Shown piece by piece: positions 36,904 to 48,615 of a stretch of DNA of 64,000 nucleotides. A program made the position numbers and the translations under genes. The notes beneath the pieces were generated by a model. It was not told the DNA's origin. It made no database searches and saw only the letters and a program-made list of their open reading frames with translations. The stretch is from NCBI GenBank assembly GCA_037043015.1, contig CM073322.1, positions 22,596,364 to 22,660,363 of the forward strand, read 5' to 3'. Source of the DNA: Bryum argenteum (Eukaryota; Streptophyta; Bryopsida; Bryales; Bryaceae). Every line of letters starts with the position of its first letter. Position 1 is the first letter of the stretch.

Positions 36904-38156
36904 ATGGCTCGTTTCGCGGCGTTACTCGCCTTGGTACTCGTGGCTGGCGTTTTGAACGTGTCATCAGCTGGACCGTTGACGGCTGACTACTACAAAGTGA
37001 CTTGCCCCAAGGCCGAATCCACAATTCGTCAGACTGTATATAACTTGTACAGCAAGAAGGGCAACATTGCAACGTCCTTGATTCGCTTCAGTTTTCACGA
37101 TTGGTTCAATGTAAGCCCGAACGCCGTATTCTTGCTTTTTGGTGTTGGTTTTTCAGTGTGTCATTTGTAACGAGTAAGGATGTTGCAGGGCGCCGATGGG
37201 TCGTTTCTGTTGTTGTCGAAACCGGGGAAGACATCCGAGAAAGACTCGCACTCTCAAGTAGGTATGCGAAACGAGAAGTATATTAACGACATCAAAAATG
37301 CAGTGGAGAAGATTTGCCCGGGGGTCGTCTCATGTGCAGATGTCCTCGCCGTTGGAGGCGCCGCTGCTGTCGAAGTTGTACGTCCTTATCAACGCCCTCC
37401 CTGATCATCTTGAATCTTCAGAGCATTCGATGTTGTTTTCGTCTATGCTGACGATTCCACTTTCTTTCTTAACAGTTGGGAGGCCCACCCATCAAGGTGT
37501 TACTTGGACGTCGCGACAGTCTCCACAGCTTGAAATCTTCCGCAGACACGATTCCTCGACCCCAGGACAGTGTCGATAAGGTCCTGGCGTTTTATGCCTC
37601 CATCGGTATCAACACCGAGCAAGCAGTCGCCCTCATGGGTAAGTAGCAAGCAGCCAGTGTTTCGATTATCATCGTCCCTCAATGCTTGATTCTTGTCTCT
37701 TAGGTGACTACCAGTTCTGATGCTTGAATCGAGGATGCTGATGCGAGCTTCGGTGCAGGTGCTCACACCATTGGAAGAGCGCACTGTGGGAGCTTCAACG
37801 AGAGGATCTACCCAACCATAGACCCCAACATGGACCCAACATTCGCGGCCATGTTGCGGCACAGATGCCCGACGAACCCTACCTCGGTCCACTTCACGTA
37901 CTTCCGGAACGACGAGCAATCGCCGATGTTGTTCGACAACCACTACTACGTCAACTTGCTGGCCAAGCAGGGTCTCATGGGTATCGATTCCAAATTCTCC
38001 ATGGACCCCAGAACGCGTCCTTTCGTCGTCAAGTACGCCGCGGACGTGAATTATTGGCGCTCTCAGTTCGCTGCGGCTTTCACTAAGCTGAGCGCGTACA
38101 AGCCTCTCACGGGCACGCAGGGCGAAATCCGAAAACGGTGCATGTATGTAAATTAG
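36904..38156 (+). CDS. Class III secretory peroxidase lacking one disulfide pair
   Basis: Four exons: 36904-37110, 37189-37377, 37476-37638, 37759-38156, 318 residues. An N-terminal signal peptide (about 1-22, ending SSA) sends it to the secretory pathway or cell wall. These haem enzymes oxidise phenolics with H2O2. Conserved residues are the distal Arg61 and His65 in the SLIRFSFHD block, the CPGVVSCAD segment (C112, C118), GRRD, and the proximal His189 in MGAHTIGRAHC. Six of the usual eight cysteines are present (C34, C112, C118, C196, one in RHRC, one in KRC). The two that form the small loop next to the distal His are both gone: HDC...GCD reads HDW...GAD (W67, A71), with a shortened loop. 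Paired loss suggests a real subfamily trait rather than decay, since the frame is otherwise intact. Confidence 0.93.
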
Positions 38157-38261
38157 AGTGGTCACATTCTGTATCATTCTTCCATCTCATCCAACAATTC
38201 AGATTGGGTGTGCACACTCGTACAGTCTACAGCCATCTTTTCGGGTCTCTTTATTTCTCCC

Positions 38262-38502
38262 CTACGAGCGTGGCTCGGATGCCAGGCTCGGTGGGGATCA
38301 ATTTTCTGGCCCTTCCCGTTTCCCCCATTTGGGGCCATTTTTTGAATTATTTTTTTGCAAAATTTGGGGCCTGGGGCCCCAAATTACCCTTGGAAGCCCC
38401 CATTGTGTTCAAATGGGGCCTAAACAAATTTAAAAATAGGAGCAGATTTTACCCCACCCTCCCCACTCCCACCCGAGCCTGGCATCCAAGCCACGCTCGT
38501 AG
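38262..38502 (+). mobile_element. GC-rich MITE with terminal inverted repeats of about 33 bp
   Basis: The ends CTACGAGCGTGGCTCGGATG... and its inverse (38470-38502) are inverted repeats of about 33 bp with one or two differences. Between them lie G/C homopolymer-rich stretches (GGGGCC blocks) and AT-rich patches; 241 bp in total. No clear target duplication, no coding capacity. It lies about 100 bp after the peroxidase stop, possibly in its 3' UTR. Confidence 0.75.
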
Positions 38503-38973
38503 AGGATATTTAGACACTCCCCATCTTTTCCTCCAGGTCGAAAGTACAGTGGATATCTCTCTTTTCGTACATATAGAATCCTGTACCGAAAGGGTTATCC
38601 AGTCTAATAATTGTACTTTCCGTTGCAACGACTGCGCTTGTTTCGGAAAAGACGTTTTGAATAAAAAAAACGGTCGAGTTGCCACTGCTCGAAGTTCAGG
38701 AACTGTATCTGATGCTTTACTCATCGATTTCTGCTCGATTGTTCATGTAGATCTTTGAACGAGTAGACTCGGAGTGCTGAGTACTGTAATAGAGCATCTA
38801 GGTAGCTACACTGGACCAGTAATCGAAGAATGTATCACGGTAAAAGGAAACACTTTTGAGGTGGAATGGGAATCTTTTTAGCTTGAGTCATTGCTTAACT
38901 TACTCGCCAAGTGAATGATTGTGTCATCGCACACATTCCCAGGTTTTTTACTGTACCCCGTCGCACCGACAGT

Positions 38974-39027
38974 ACTATGCGAAGGCTGTTCGATTCGCAT
39001 AGTGGCGGGGCCCCGCCTTTTAAAAGG
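38974..39027. repeat. Cluster of three palindromes
   Basis: Three perfect inverted repeats sit side by side: ACTATGCGAA/TTCGCATAGT with a 10-nt loop (38974-39003), the 14-bp palindrome GGCGGGGCCCCGCC (39004-39017) and the 12-bp palindrome CCTTTTAAAAGG (39016-39027). Confidence 0.9.
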
Positions 39028-39101
39028 ACTCCACTAATTTGCAACGATGTGAGCTGTTTAAGTTCCAGAGAGTATATTCCCAGAGTAAATGGGCCGTCTG
39101 C

Positions 39102-39463
39102 CCCTTAAACGCCCAAGCAAGCCCGAGGGGCTTGATTCCAACAGAATCTTCTCTGTAGCTCTCACTGTAATCAACTTTTCACTTATATTTTGATGTCAAA
39201 CTCGTGACCGTCTTGTGATGCATTCAAAAAGTGAAATTTTACAATTCAAATCACAATTTGTATGTATGATTTTATGGTTTGAAAGGATTGTGGTAGGTAT
39301 GTTGGGGTTGTACATAACCTTGTAGGAGGTTGCAAGCTCATCATTGATTGGTTCATTCATGGTGCCCAAGTTCAAAAAGTGCACTATTCATGATGCCCAA
39401 GTCCAAAAGATGTTGTGATCCAATTTTGGGCTGCCCGTTTTAGACCCCATGGGCGTTGAAGGG
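39102..39463 (+). mobile_element. Possible piggyBac-type MITE (degenerate)
   Basis: Ends CCCTTAAACGCCCA and, reversed, CCCTTCAACGCCCA (13 of 14 identical), 362 bp apart. TTAA is present outside the right end (39464-39467) but the left flank reads CTGC. The ends resemble those of the 371-bp element at 58462. Weakest of the TTAA-type candidates. Confidence 0.4.
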
Positions 39464-39467
39464 TTAA

Positions 39468-40514
39468 AACTTCATCTTGTTTGGAGAAGAAAGCGGATTG
39501 CTTTCAGAATAAAAACGAGGTCCAGAAACACAGCTTCCCAAATAAATAAGGTAGAAGACCTATAACCGACCACTTAAGGTTTTTAGCATATGTTTTTGAG
39601 GCTAATAATTTGAAGATGAATTTTCCCCTGTACAAACAGAAGGTTATTGTTGAATGCAGAAATATTGGAATTTTATTCCCAATATTGAAATAGTTACAAA
39701 TTTTTCAAGTGAAAAGTTGAAAACCACTATAGAGTCTCTAGTAACCGATCACTGCAAGGGTGGTTTCTAATCATCATTCAGCTGTGCACATATACTGTGA
39801 CAAAAAACACAAACAAGGAATTAAAACCGCTCAAAACTAGTCAGTAAGTTGCCATGGTCAGTAAGTGAAACTAAAATGTATCAAAATGGATCCCGGTTAG
39901 CTTCGATCTATCAAAATCTATCAAAACCTATCAAAATCTATCAAAATGGATCCCGGTAATTCCACTATTGACCCACTTCCATTACCAAAAGCTAAGAGCA
40001 TCAGTTGTCAACCTCATGGTCATCCATTGCAAATCAGGCCGCTACCTACTCTAGTTCATTAAATGCACCATCAGCCGCCCCCTAAGAATTCTTATTTTGG
40101 CAGCTCAAAAAAGAAACGACAGCAATCAGTCTTCTGGCTCAAAGAATTTGTATAACCTACAGATCGGTTGTTGGTCCCCGGTCGGGAATGGGTCCCTCTA
40201 CCTTAATCAAGAACACCAATCTTTGTGAAGTTGGTGTTGGTGAAAAAATGGCGAGTTCTACTTGACGTAAAACAAAGATTTTGACATCCATAATGGAGAT
40301 GTCAAGTAGGAGACTCTCCCCATGCTTGGACCGAGCCCATTTCACTGCACTAAAATTTTTATTTAGTGTTTTCTGCACAATGATATAAAACTATTATAGC
40401 TTTTTATTTTACATCAAAGAATTTACTAACTATGTTCACAAGTTTGTCTTTCTTCGAGTACTATATGTGATTATTTGCTTAGTAAATTTTTTTATCAAAA
40501 GTAAAAAGTAATAA
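39468..40514. other. AT-rich spacer
   Basis: Contains a short run of CTATCAAAAT-like repeats near 39905-39950. A 73-codon minus frame (40157-40378) has no recognisable motif. Confidence 0.35.
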
Positions 40515-40765
40515 CCCCAATTCCGTTAAAATGGCATTATTCCGGTAAAATGGCACACCTCAACTTTCTGAACTGTAGTTCAAAAACCATGTGATACAAC
40601 AGAATTTTAAGGTGATATTAGGGAAAATGAGTGACAATGTATATAAAGAAGTGATATTACAAAAAATTGTGATATTACAGAATATATCATTTTATATGAG
40701 CACAAATGTAAGATCTAGTGTGACAAAATGGCACATGGCATAGTGTCATTTTAACGGAATTGGGG
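40515..40765 (+). mobile_element. MITE with 19-bp perfect terminal inverted repeats
   Basis: CCCCAATTCCGTTAAAATG at 40515-40533 is exactly repeated in inverse at 40747-40765. A second inverted pair (TGGCAC-containing) lies just inside. 251 bp, AT-rich interior, no coding capacity, no certain target duplication. Confidence 0.8.
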
Positions 40766-41995
40766 TTTTATAACATATCCTAATTGTGTAGTGTGGCCAC
40801 ACTAAACATAATTTTTTAGTGTAGTAGAAGATCGTGTACATAGATCTTTCCTCCTTCATTTTAGATAGAGGCTAGCTACACTATGAACCTTGAAAGATGT
40901 AGGCTCGGCTTGAGCATGGGGAAGAGCCCAAATTCTACATATGTAAAGCAAAAAGATTTGGAATTATGGACTTGTTGCAATTATCTATTGTACAATGGAT
41001 AGGAATAATGAATAAAAAAGAGGTTGAAGTTCAACCAATGTATTTGAAAGGTGGATAACACAAATGTGATATTATAGAATATAACCACTAAAGAACTGTT
41101 GTGCCTAAATGGGAGTTTGGGAGAGTGCCTACTCTCTCAAAATTCGCTTTCAGTATTTGAGAATGATATGCTGAATAAGGATTTGCTAAGGAGGTTTTAG
41201 ATATTGGGCAAATTGGGTGTATACGGCAAGAGCTAGGGGCAAATTTCAATTCTATTCAAATCAGTATCGTTTCATCATCGAAGGAAAGGCATTTTCATTA
41301 ATTCTGTATTATTGTAAGAATTTTTTATCACTGAACCAACAACAGATGGGAAAAAAAGCCATTAAAACAAAATTACCCTCACACACTACACATAATAGTA
41401 TGACAATATGGTAGATTAGTTTAAAACAGAGCAGGTCCCGTACTGGAGCTCTAGTAATCTTCACTTTGAGGTACATAATAGTTTCTCATGCAATAATACC
41501 ATGAACTCATGACAAGTATTATAGGATGTCACTTTAAGGCACTATCTTAGGAACACCTATATTTCCAACTTCAAAAGTTCATAACTCATTGTAGAAAAGG
41601 CCAAGAATGATGATACCACTTGCTCTGTCTTTCTACTAATTTTCCCCATACACAAAAACTGCTTGCACTGGTGACATCCCTTTAGATTTCCTGTACTGAA
41701 AATGATTTCCTGTACTGAACACCTTACTAGGACAATTCCTAGGAGAAAACTGGTCGGCTGTAAAAAGCAAGGCAAAAGAAAAACACCTTGCTTTGTAAAA
41801 AAATATCATCACAATTTTGCAACTCTCCTATCCACATAAAACAAAGCGAGTTTAACACTCTTTTACAATCCTCAATCAGCAAATGATGAGGAAATGCACT
41901 AACTCTCGAAAGGATGATGAGAATCAAAACAGCACCAACCTCGTGGGTCTATGAACAACTAAAATCAAAAGAGAACTTTATTCAGAATCCTACGT
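40766..41995. other. Spacer and TOC64 3' UTR
   Basis: AT-rich sequence; the part next to 41996 is probably TOC64 3' UTR on the minus strand. Small frames (41217-41414, 41557-41927) show no motif. Confidence 0.35.
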
Positions 41996-44900
41996 TCAAC
42001 CATATAGCATCATCTTAAGTCTGTTCAATGCTTCACTAGCTGCTTTATTGGTAGGTTCAAAAACAAGAGCTTGCCTAAAATCTGCACACCATCCAAAAAA
42101 ATAATAAGCGAAACATACTCGTCTCTACTAAGCTGCAGAGAGAACAACTTAAGTTTCATTTTTTCATCTTACGCTCATTCTCAAAACGAACGATTATTTT
42201 AACACCTGACCTAAAAGTGCTCAATGCAATATGATGATTACCTGAAACTTTCGCGGGTATGCACAAACAATAACAAGTATATATGTATGTATGAATGCAG
42301 GTAACTGATCACTTGATTTGTTAACAAACAAATCGTCTTCTTAACTGTTTTTGAGAGGCGCCCAACAAGTGTATGGTGATATTTTATGGTGCTTGTGAGC
42401 ATTCAAACCAGAGACAGGACCCGTCCACATGCACAGGGAAAGGCAAAAGCAGGAGGAGGCAAACGCTTGTGACCTTCGTCGGCTTCTTTGTAGTATCCCA
42501 ACATTTCACGAGCAGTGCCTCTCCGCAGATACGCTTTAACGCTCTGCACGACCAGTCCGATATTTCAACATTTCAAATAGAATGAAGAGATAGCGGCATA
42601 CTTACAAGGGTGCTAAAGAACTACAAGATTGAAAATGTAGGATATTTCAATGAGGTAACATACACTTACCTTCTTATCGATAGTCAGTGCCTTCGTACAG
42701 TCAGATTCTGCCTCTGCAAAACTGCAAACATACAGATTTCATGAGCTGACGGGCTGTATACGAAACCAAAACAAAGAGGGAAGCAAGCAAAAACGCAACA
42801 CTCGCAACCCTACTTGTTAAGTTGAAGATAAGTCAATGCACGGTTGTTGTAGTAAGCTGCATTATTTCCGTCCATTCGTATAGCATCGTTGTAATGACCG
42901 AGTGCTTTCTTGAAGTCCTTGGCTTTGTATGCTGCGTTACCCTGCATTACGTTAAAGAATGAGCTCGTTTTCAGTGCTGAGAGTTGAAATTCGAAATGGA
43001 AACAACAGAGGACAGAATGCACACCTTCTCTTTAGCTAATTCGGCTGCGTCTGTGTTGACGTCACTCATTTTAGAAATTTGTTCAATAGTGGCTTTATCT
43101 TCTTCCTGCACTGTCGCGTACAAAGCTAGAAGTGTGTCAAGAAGAAATCGGTCGGAACCTTGTCTTGCAAGTAGTGATATTGCCGTGGGCACGTTATCGT
43201 GCTTTCCTACGGGCATTGTAACCTGCATTAGTTCAACGATATGCTTATAAGAGAATGAATCATTACAAGCAAGCAAAAACAGCGTACTATGAAAATTATA
43301 TATGTATAGACCTAGAGAGAGGATTGTAAGATATCAAGCTCGTGGAAGAGACCATTTATAAGATTTTGTATAACATGCTCAGATGGCGCAAAGCCTTGAA
43401 TTTCCAGAGAGAGCAACAAACATTGCATATGTTCACCTCGAAACGTATAAAATTGGACAAGGCATACAACTTGATTCAATATTCAGTATCACGAAATTGA
43501 GAAATGGGGAAGATAGGTCACCTGACAGCATCCTGACATGCCTGCTATACATATCAGATCCATTGTCCTGTTACGAAACTCCTCCAGCGATTCAGGTTTG
43601 GTACTCAACTTGGGAGGTATGTCAGGGACAGTGGGCAGAACCAGAAGCGTATCGTTCTAAAACATGAAAACCAAACAAATAGAAATAAGCTTTCAACCAA
43701 AGTGCTTTAGCTTTTCACGAAGGTATTCCAAAATGCACGTACAATTTCTTTGCTCGCATGAAACAAATCCCAGAACATTCATATTGAAAGTCAATGGAAC
43801 GGAGCCCTGCGAGTGCATTTACCTTAAGGAGGTCATTGATAGCATAACGAGCGTCGTCCTTAATTCTCTGAAGCAAGGGCACCAAGTGAGAATCTGCTTC
43901 GAGCGCAGCTTTTACTCGTGCAGCAGTAGCTGAGCCCAGTTCAGGCTTTGCAGTGGTCAACCATTCTTCATGATTTACCTTAAACTCCCATCTGTTTAAG
44001 GCCAAAGAAGGTCAATTGAAACAGTACTTAAAGCGTTCAAAGGTAAAAAAAAGAACACGAATTCATCAAGACGTGGTCACTTGATCTTACTTGAAAAGGA
44101 GCGATGAGCACATAATACGTACCTCTGAAGCATCTGCATGGCAATCCGAAGTAACGACAACGCTCCCAACTCCGAACTGACGTTGATCTCCTTCTGCAAA
44201 TCCTTCAGACTTGGTACAGCTCTTGCCAGAAAATCTCCAAGATTAACATGCTGCAATACTTGTCCTGTGAAAGAATCAACAGACTCATCCAAAATTAATA
44301 CTCTGGACATCCGAATCGATTGCAGAGATCCTGCAAGACATGCTGAACCCTAGCAGCAATGGTTAAAAACTTACGTCCAAGGAGTTTCTGAACCGATCTG
44401 GTCACTGCTCCCAAAGGTTTGTCGTAAGGGATGAGTGAAAGTTTGAAGCAATCGTCAGCGATGAGAAACCGTCGTGGTTGCCTCACAGCATTATAAGGAA
44501 GCTGAAGTAAAATGTGCCCAACTTGCCGTAAAATTGACGGATCCTTCGCAAAACAACCTGAAAACACATTAAATTGGTGACCGAAATCTCATAGACCAGA
44601 AAATCATCAGTCAGGAGAATAGAGCCAAATTTCTAGATATAATCGATTGATCTTGCAGAGTGGAACTGATAAGAGCGTCAACCTACCAACAGTATCAAAA
44701 CTTTGTGCCATGGGTAAAACTCCAACCACCGGAACAGCTCCATGAGAAGGACGAAATCCTAGAATTCCACAGAATGCCGCAGGAACTCGCACGCTACCAG
44801 CAGTATCCGTGCCTAGCATCAATTACGAAGAATCAGAAATCAATGTCCTCTAGCTATTGTAAACTTTCCAATTCGTCAAAACAGAATACACTTGTAAAGG

Positions 44901-45851
44901 TTCAAAGTCATTTGGCTGGAATCTCTCTAGTCACAACTAGGCAATGGAGCATAGAATCCGCACCTAGTGAGAAGTCTACCAGGTCTGCAGCCACGGCAAC
45001 TCCGGAGCCACTTGAGGAGCCTCCAGGCACGCGGTTGGGTGCTGCGGGATTGACTGGTGTTCCGTAGTGCTTATTATCTCCAATGATGCTGCACACACCA
45101 CTCACTTGCCATTCAATCTTTCAATAAGCCAAATTTCAGCTTTCACCTAGTTTGTTTATGAGCTCCCCACCTGTAGGCAAGTTCATCCATGTGAACTTTT
45201 CCCACGCAAGTTGCACCAGCCTCAACAACGAAATGGACTGCCGGGGCTGTCCGCGTGGCGGGTTCATGCGTTGCCGCCCAGTCTGGATTCCCAAAGCCTG
45301 TAACATGGCCTTCAACATCGAATCTGCCCACCAAGGGTTAACTGTCAATTGAGAAGTGGCGATACAAACAGTATACCCTCAAGTCTAAAATTGAAAATGG
45401 TGTTGTCTTCTATCCACTCAATCACGACTGCGAAAGAAATTTTCAAGCATTGAAGTTGACACCGATTACATGATGATCCGCTTCGGCTCAAATGAAACCA
45501 CACTTACATAATAGTTGAAACGAAATTTACAGGTCTACGAATTGGTCAGTACTTGATCAGAGGGTTTTCAGAATTGGTACGACAGCTTTTGCAACCAGAT
45601 TTTCAGCTCAAGCGAAAGGCTGAGCTTGTTACTTACATGTCCTTGATAGCGAATGTGAGCCCTGAAAGAGGGAGAGGGGCACTCGGAGGTGGTGGGGGAG
45701 GAGGGGGCAGCAACTCAAAGTAGGATATGAAGGCGCCATTGTCCTTCTTGGTCGATATTCTTAAAGCTCGCCGCAGAATGAATATTCCAGCTATCCCAAG
45801 CCCTACTAGAAGCCCCAGAGACTTGGCCAGGATCTGATTATCACCCGGCAT
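41996..45851 (-). CDS. TOC64: Toc64/OEP64: membrane-anchored amidase-fold TPR receptor
   Basis: Thirteen exons on the minus strand: 45851-45637, 45323-45171, 45088-44964, 44812-44687, 44557-44375, 44264-44123, 43991-43823, 43656-43522, 43222-43025, 42941-42814, 42721-42670, 42543-42474, 42081-41996. All junctions are GT/AG and frame-consistent; 593 residues (Arabidopsis TOC64-III about 590). Toc64 sits in the outer chloroplast (or mitochondrial) envelope and docks Hsp90-bound preproteins. Features are an N-terminal membrane anchor (about 10-27), an eight-proline run (about 49-56), an amidase-signature domain, and C-terminal TPR repeats from about 483 ([52 protein letters not shown]). The amidase triad is present: K70, S147 in GGSSSGSG and S171 in [11 protein letters not shown], with AMI1-like spacing. 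Whether it is catalytically active is unknown. Confidence 0.95.
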
Positions 45852-48615
45852 GTTGGCTACTGGAGTAATCCAAAGAGCTGCAAAGATACCTCCACTCGCA
45901 CGAGAATTTTACACAGGCCCTGTCACAACGGAAACTTCAAGGATCCTTGACCTGTTGAAATCAACCTCTTCGACTACTAGGATGAACTAAGAGAGCTGAC
46001 ACGTTGAAGAATTCATCAGCTTCCGGGGCTCGCAAACACCGTCAGTCGAATCCTGGCTATAATTTGAATCCTCTGCGTGACTACCGACAGGACAGTGCTA
46101 AAACCCTTAAGGGGGTTCAATGAAGTTTACAAGTGCGACCGAAGGGTAGTGAAGAATTTTCCACTTCAACTGGCCCACACGCTTCAACCCCCAAGTAAGC
46201 GGTATTAAGTTACAAGCTCGGGGCTATGAACACGAACAGTCCTGGAATGAAGGGGCTCACCGAGTAAATTAGGGTTCTCTCCGAGAGGTACGAATATCAG
46301 TATGCCATCTCGCAATCGCAGAAGAGGATAACATTAGCTTTTAGGCCAGTTCATCCATATCCAGTTCGTCTCCGAATGACACTTGTGCGAACCTCGGCAT
46401 CGTTGCATAGTGTACGTGCATGAATTCTTAACGTATCATACTTGGCAGGATCCGTCTATACAAAAGTTTACAAGTGCTGGTACAGTAAGGGGGCCTTGCT
46501 GGACAGCCCATCCCAGCCACTTTATATTGAGCCACTTTATAATTGGCGAGGGCCCAATCTCATCAGGTCCCAATTGAGCAATCTAAGGTGGAATACACAC
46601 GGGAGGCAGTGCAGGCTAGGGTTGCGAGTAGGCCCAATAGGGTTGCGAGTAGGTCCAACGTGGCCAGTAGTATAAGGTTGCGAGTAGGCCCGACGCCACC
46701 AGTTCATCCTCCCTATTCCCAGTTGCCAGACAGGCGGTCGGAAACAAGAAAGGAATGTGGCCACCTAGATATTGGAAACCCTAGAAGGATGGCGGGGATG
46801 AATGCCGCCTCGATGAAGACAGAATTCACCGCTCCCTCGGGGAGAATTGGGGGTGAAATGTTCTCCGCGTTGCTAGTGACCACGTTTGGCTTGGCCTCAT
46901 GGGAATTCATGCACTTCACGTTAAATTGATTGGGCCGGTAGAGTCGGGCTTCCACCGTCTAGCACTTGGTACTTCTTGCCGACCAGCTACCAAGCCACGT
47001 AAACGTTTTACCACTAGCTCTTGTAGTTGTGTCGCAAACTTGCAACGTCATCTGCCACTGACTATACGTGATCCCTTGCCACTACCACCCGTGTGGCTTA
47101 CCTCTAGGAGCATCTCTTATGGCCACGCCATCCACCCATTGAAACAAGTGGTGGCTTGGCTGGTAGAAAAAGTAAAATAAAACAATGTTCATTGTTCTGC
47201 CATAAACTGTCCGCAACAATAGAGCTCCCTCCAAAACCCTTATAGTCTTGTTAAACGGAGGTCATTTGCAAGAAGTAAATTCCTTCCTATAGGAGCAAGG
47301 TAACAAACCCATGTTTCTCCTCTACCATGTGTCAGTTGTTACTCCCACCTACCCTATGCAAAAGTCCCATATTGGTAGTCCACAATGGTCGCTTAGTGAT
47401 ATTCTTGCCCTCTTCTTCTTGTCTTTCTGACTAATGTTAAGAGAAAATTAACAACACATTCAGCAAGTCCAAATACATTCAAGTACGCAAAAAAGGCCAC
47501 GCAATCTATTGTGTACATGCCACAAGTATCGAGTAGCATAAGAAATGCTCTAAGACACGCTTTACATGGAGAGTCAAACCATTCATGAAACCGATGGAGG
47601 GCAAAAAATTTTCTCATGTCCTCAATTGATTTCTTAAAGTTCATGATATGGACCAATTACATGAGAAGGATTCTTTCCCTCGTTCAGCCCTTTGTACGAC
47701 TAGACTCCTCATATAGAGCATTCCAAAGTACTCATATTGGTTGATACCATGGATTTGATTTGGGTTGAACGATTGAACCCTAATATGAAGAGGCCCTCGA
47801 TACCAAAATAAACTTCAATCTTGTCCTAACGGTCGTAATCAAAGCCGTTAGGCAAACACGCATCCGGCTACGAGCAACCTTACATAACCAACTTTCGACG
47901 TCTCCTTTTCCACCGGCCCTAACGAAGTAGAATTTTTGTACAACCCCTCCAGCTAATCGCACCCCACACGCTCATAGTCCACCTAGCCACAGCTACCACC
48001 AATGTACTCATGGAATCTCATTTTTAGCCAATTTGCACGGTTGGGTTGCATGCGAGGAGCAACTCAAAATATGGCAGTTTTCCACACCACCGTTGTTGCC
48101 AACGAGAAGCCGACAAACTTCATCTCGGTGTCAGCTGCAGCTAACTTGCACAAGTGTAGAATTTGGAATGCACAAGTGTAGAATTTGGAATTTGGGCAGC
48201 TATTGGGAACAAGGCATTTTGTGTTGTGAATTATAGCCCCAAACCATGACTGCGACCCAAGGATATTAAACACGATGGGGCTCGGTTGTTGTTGAGGATG
48301 GGGATGGGCTGCCCGGTAAACCCCTTTGTAGCACTTGTTTCCACAGATCCTACTTGGCATTTGAATCAACTGTGGTGACCATGTTGGCATAGCAGCCTTC
48401 GTTAACTGCCGAAAATGGAGGGCCCAGCAGCTTGCATTTCCTTTCCTCTTCGGCAGGACACCAGCAATGCGCTCGAATGAATGGTATCCCAGACTGGTGA
48501 CAGATCGAAATCCCCGGATCACCCACATTCACAAACGCTGATGCATGTGCCTGCTGTTAGACTCATTGTCTGCTGCTGTGAATGGTAGACTTTGGGAAAT
48601 AAAGCAGCACACAAA
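45852..48615. other. Intergenic region between divergent TOC64 paralogs
   Basis: 2.76 kb between the two start codons. Around 46615-46690 a GGTTGCGAGTAGGCCC motif occurs three times at irregular spacing. Frames at 46543-46955, 47393-47656, 47780-47962 and 48064-48528 have no recognised family. The last 100-200 bp are probably promoter and 5' UTR of the right-hand gene. Confidence 0.4.

Noticed and set aside
37500-38177. 225-codon minus frame over the peroxidase
   Set aside because: Antisense to exons 3-4 and introns of the peroxidase; no motif.
48064-48528. 154-codon minus frame between the TOC64 paralogs
   Set aside because: No recognisable domain, no splice partners, and it overlaps the likely promoter region of the plus-strand gene.
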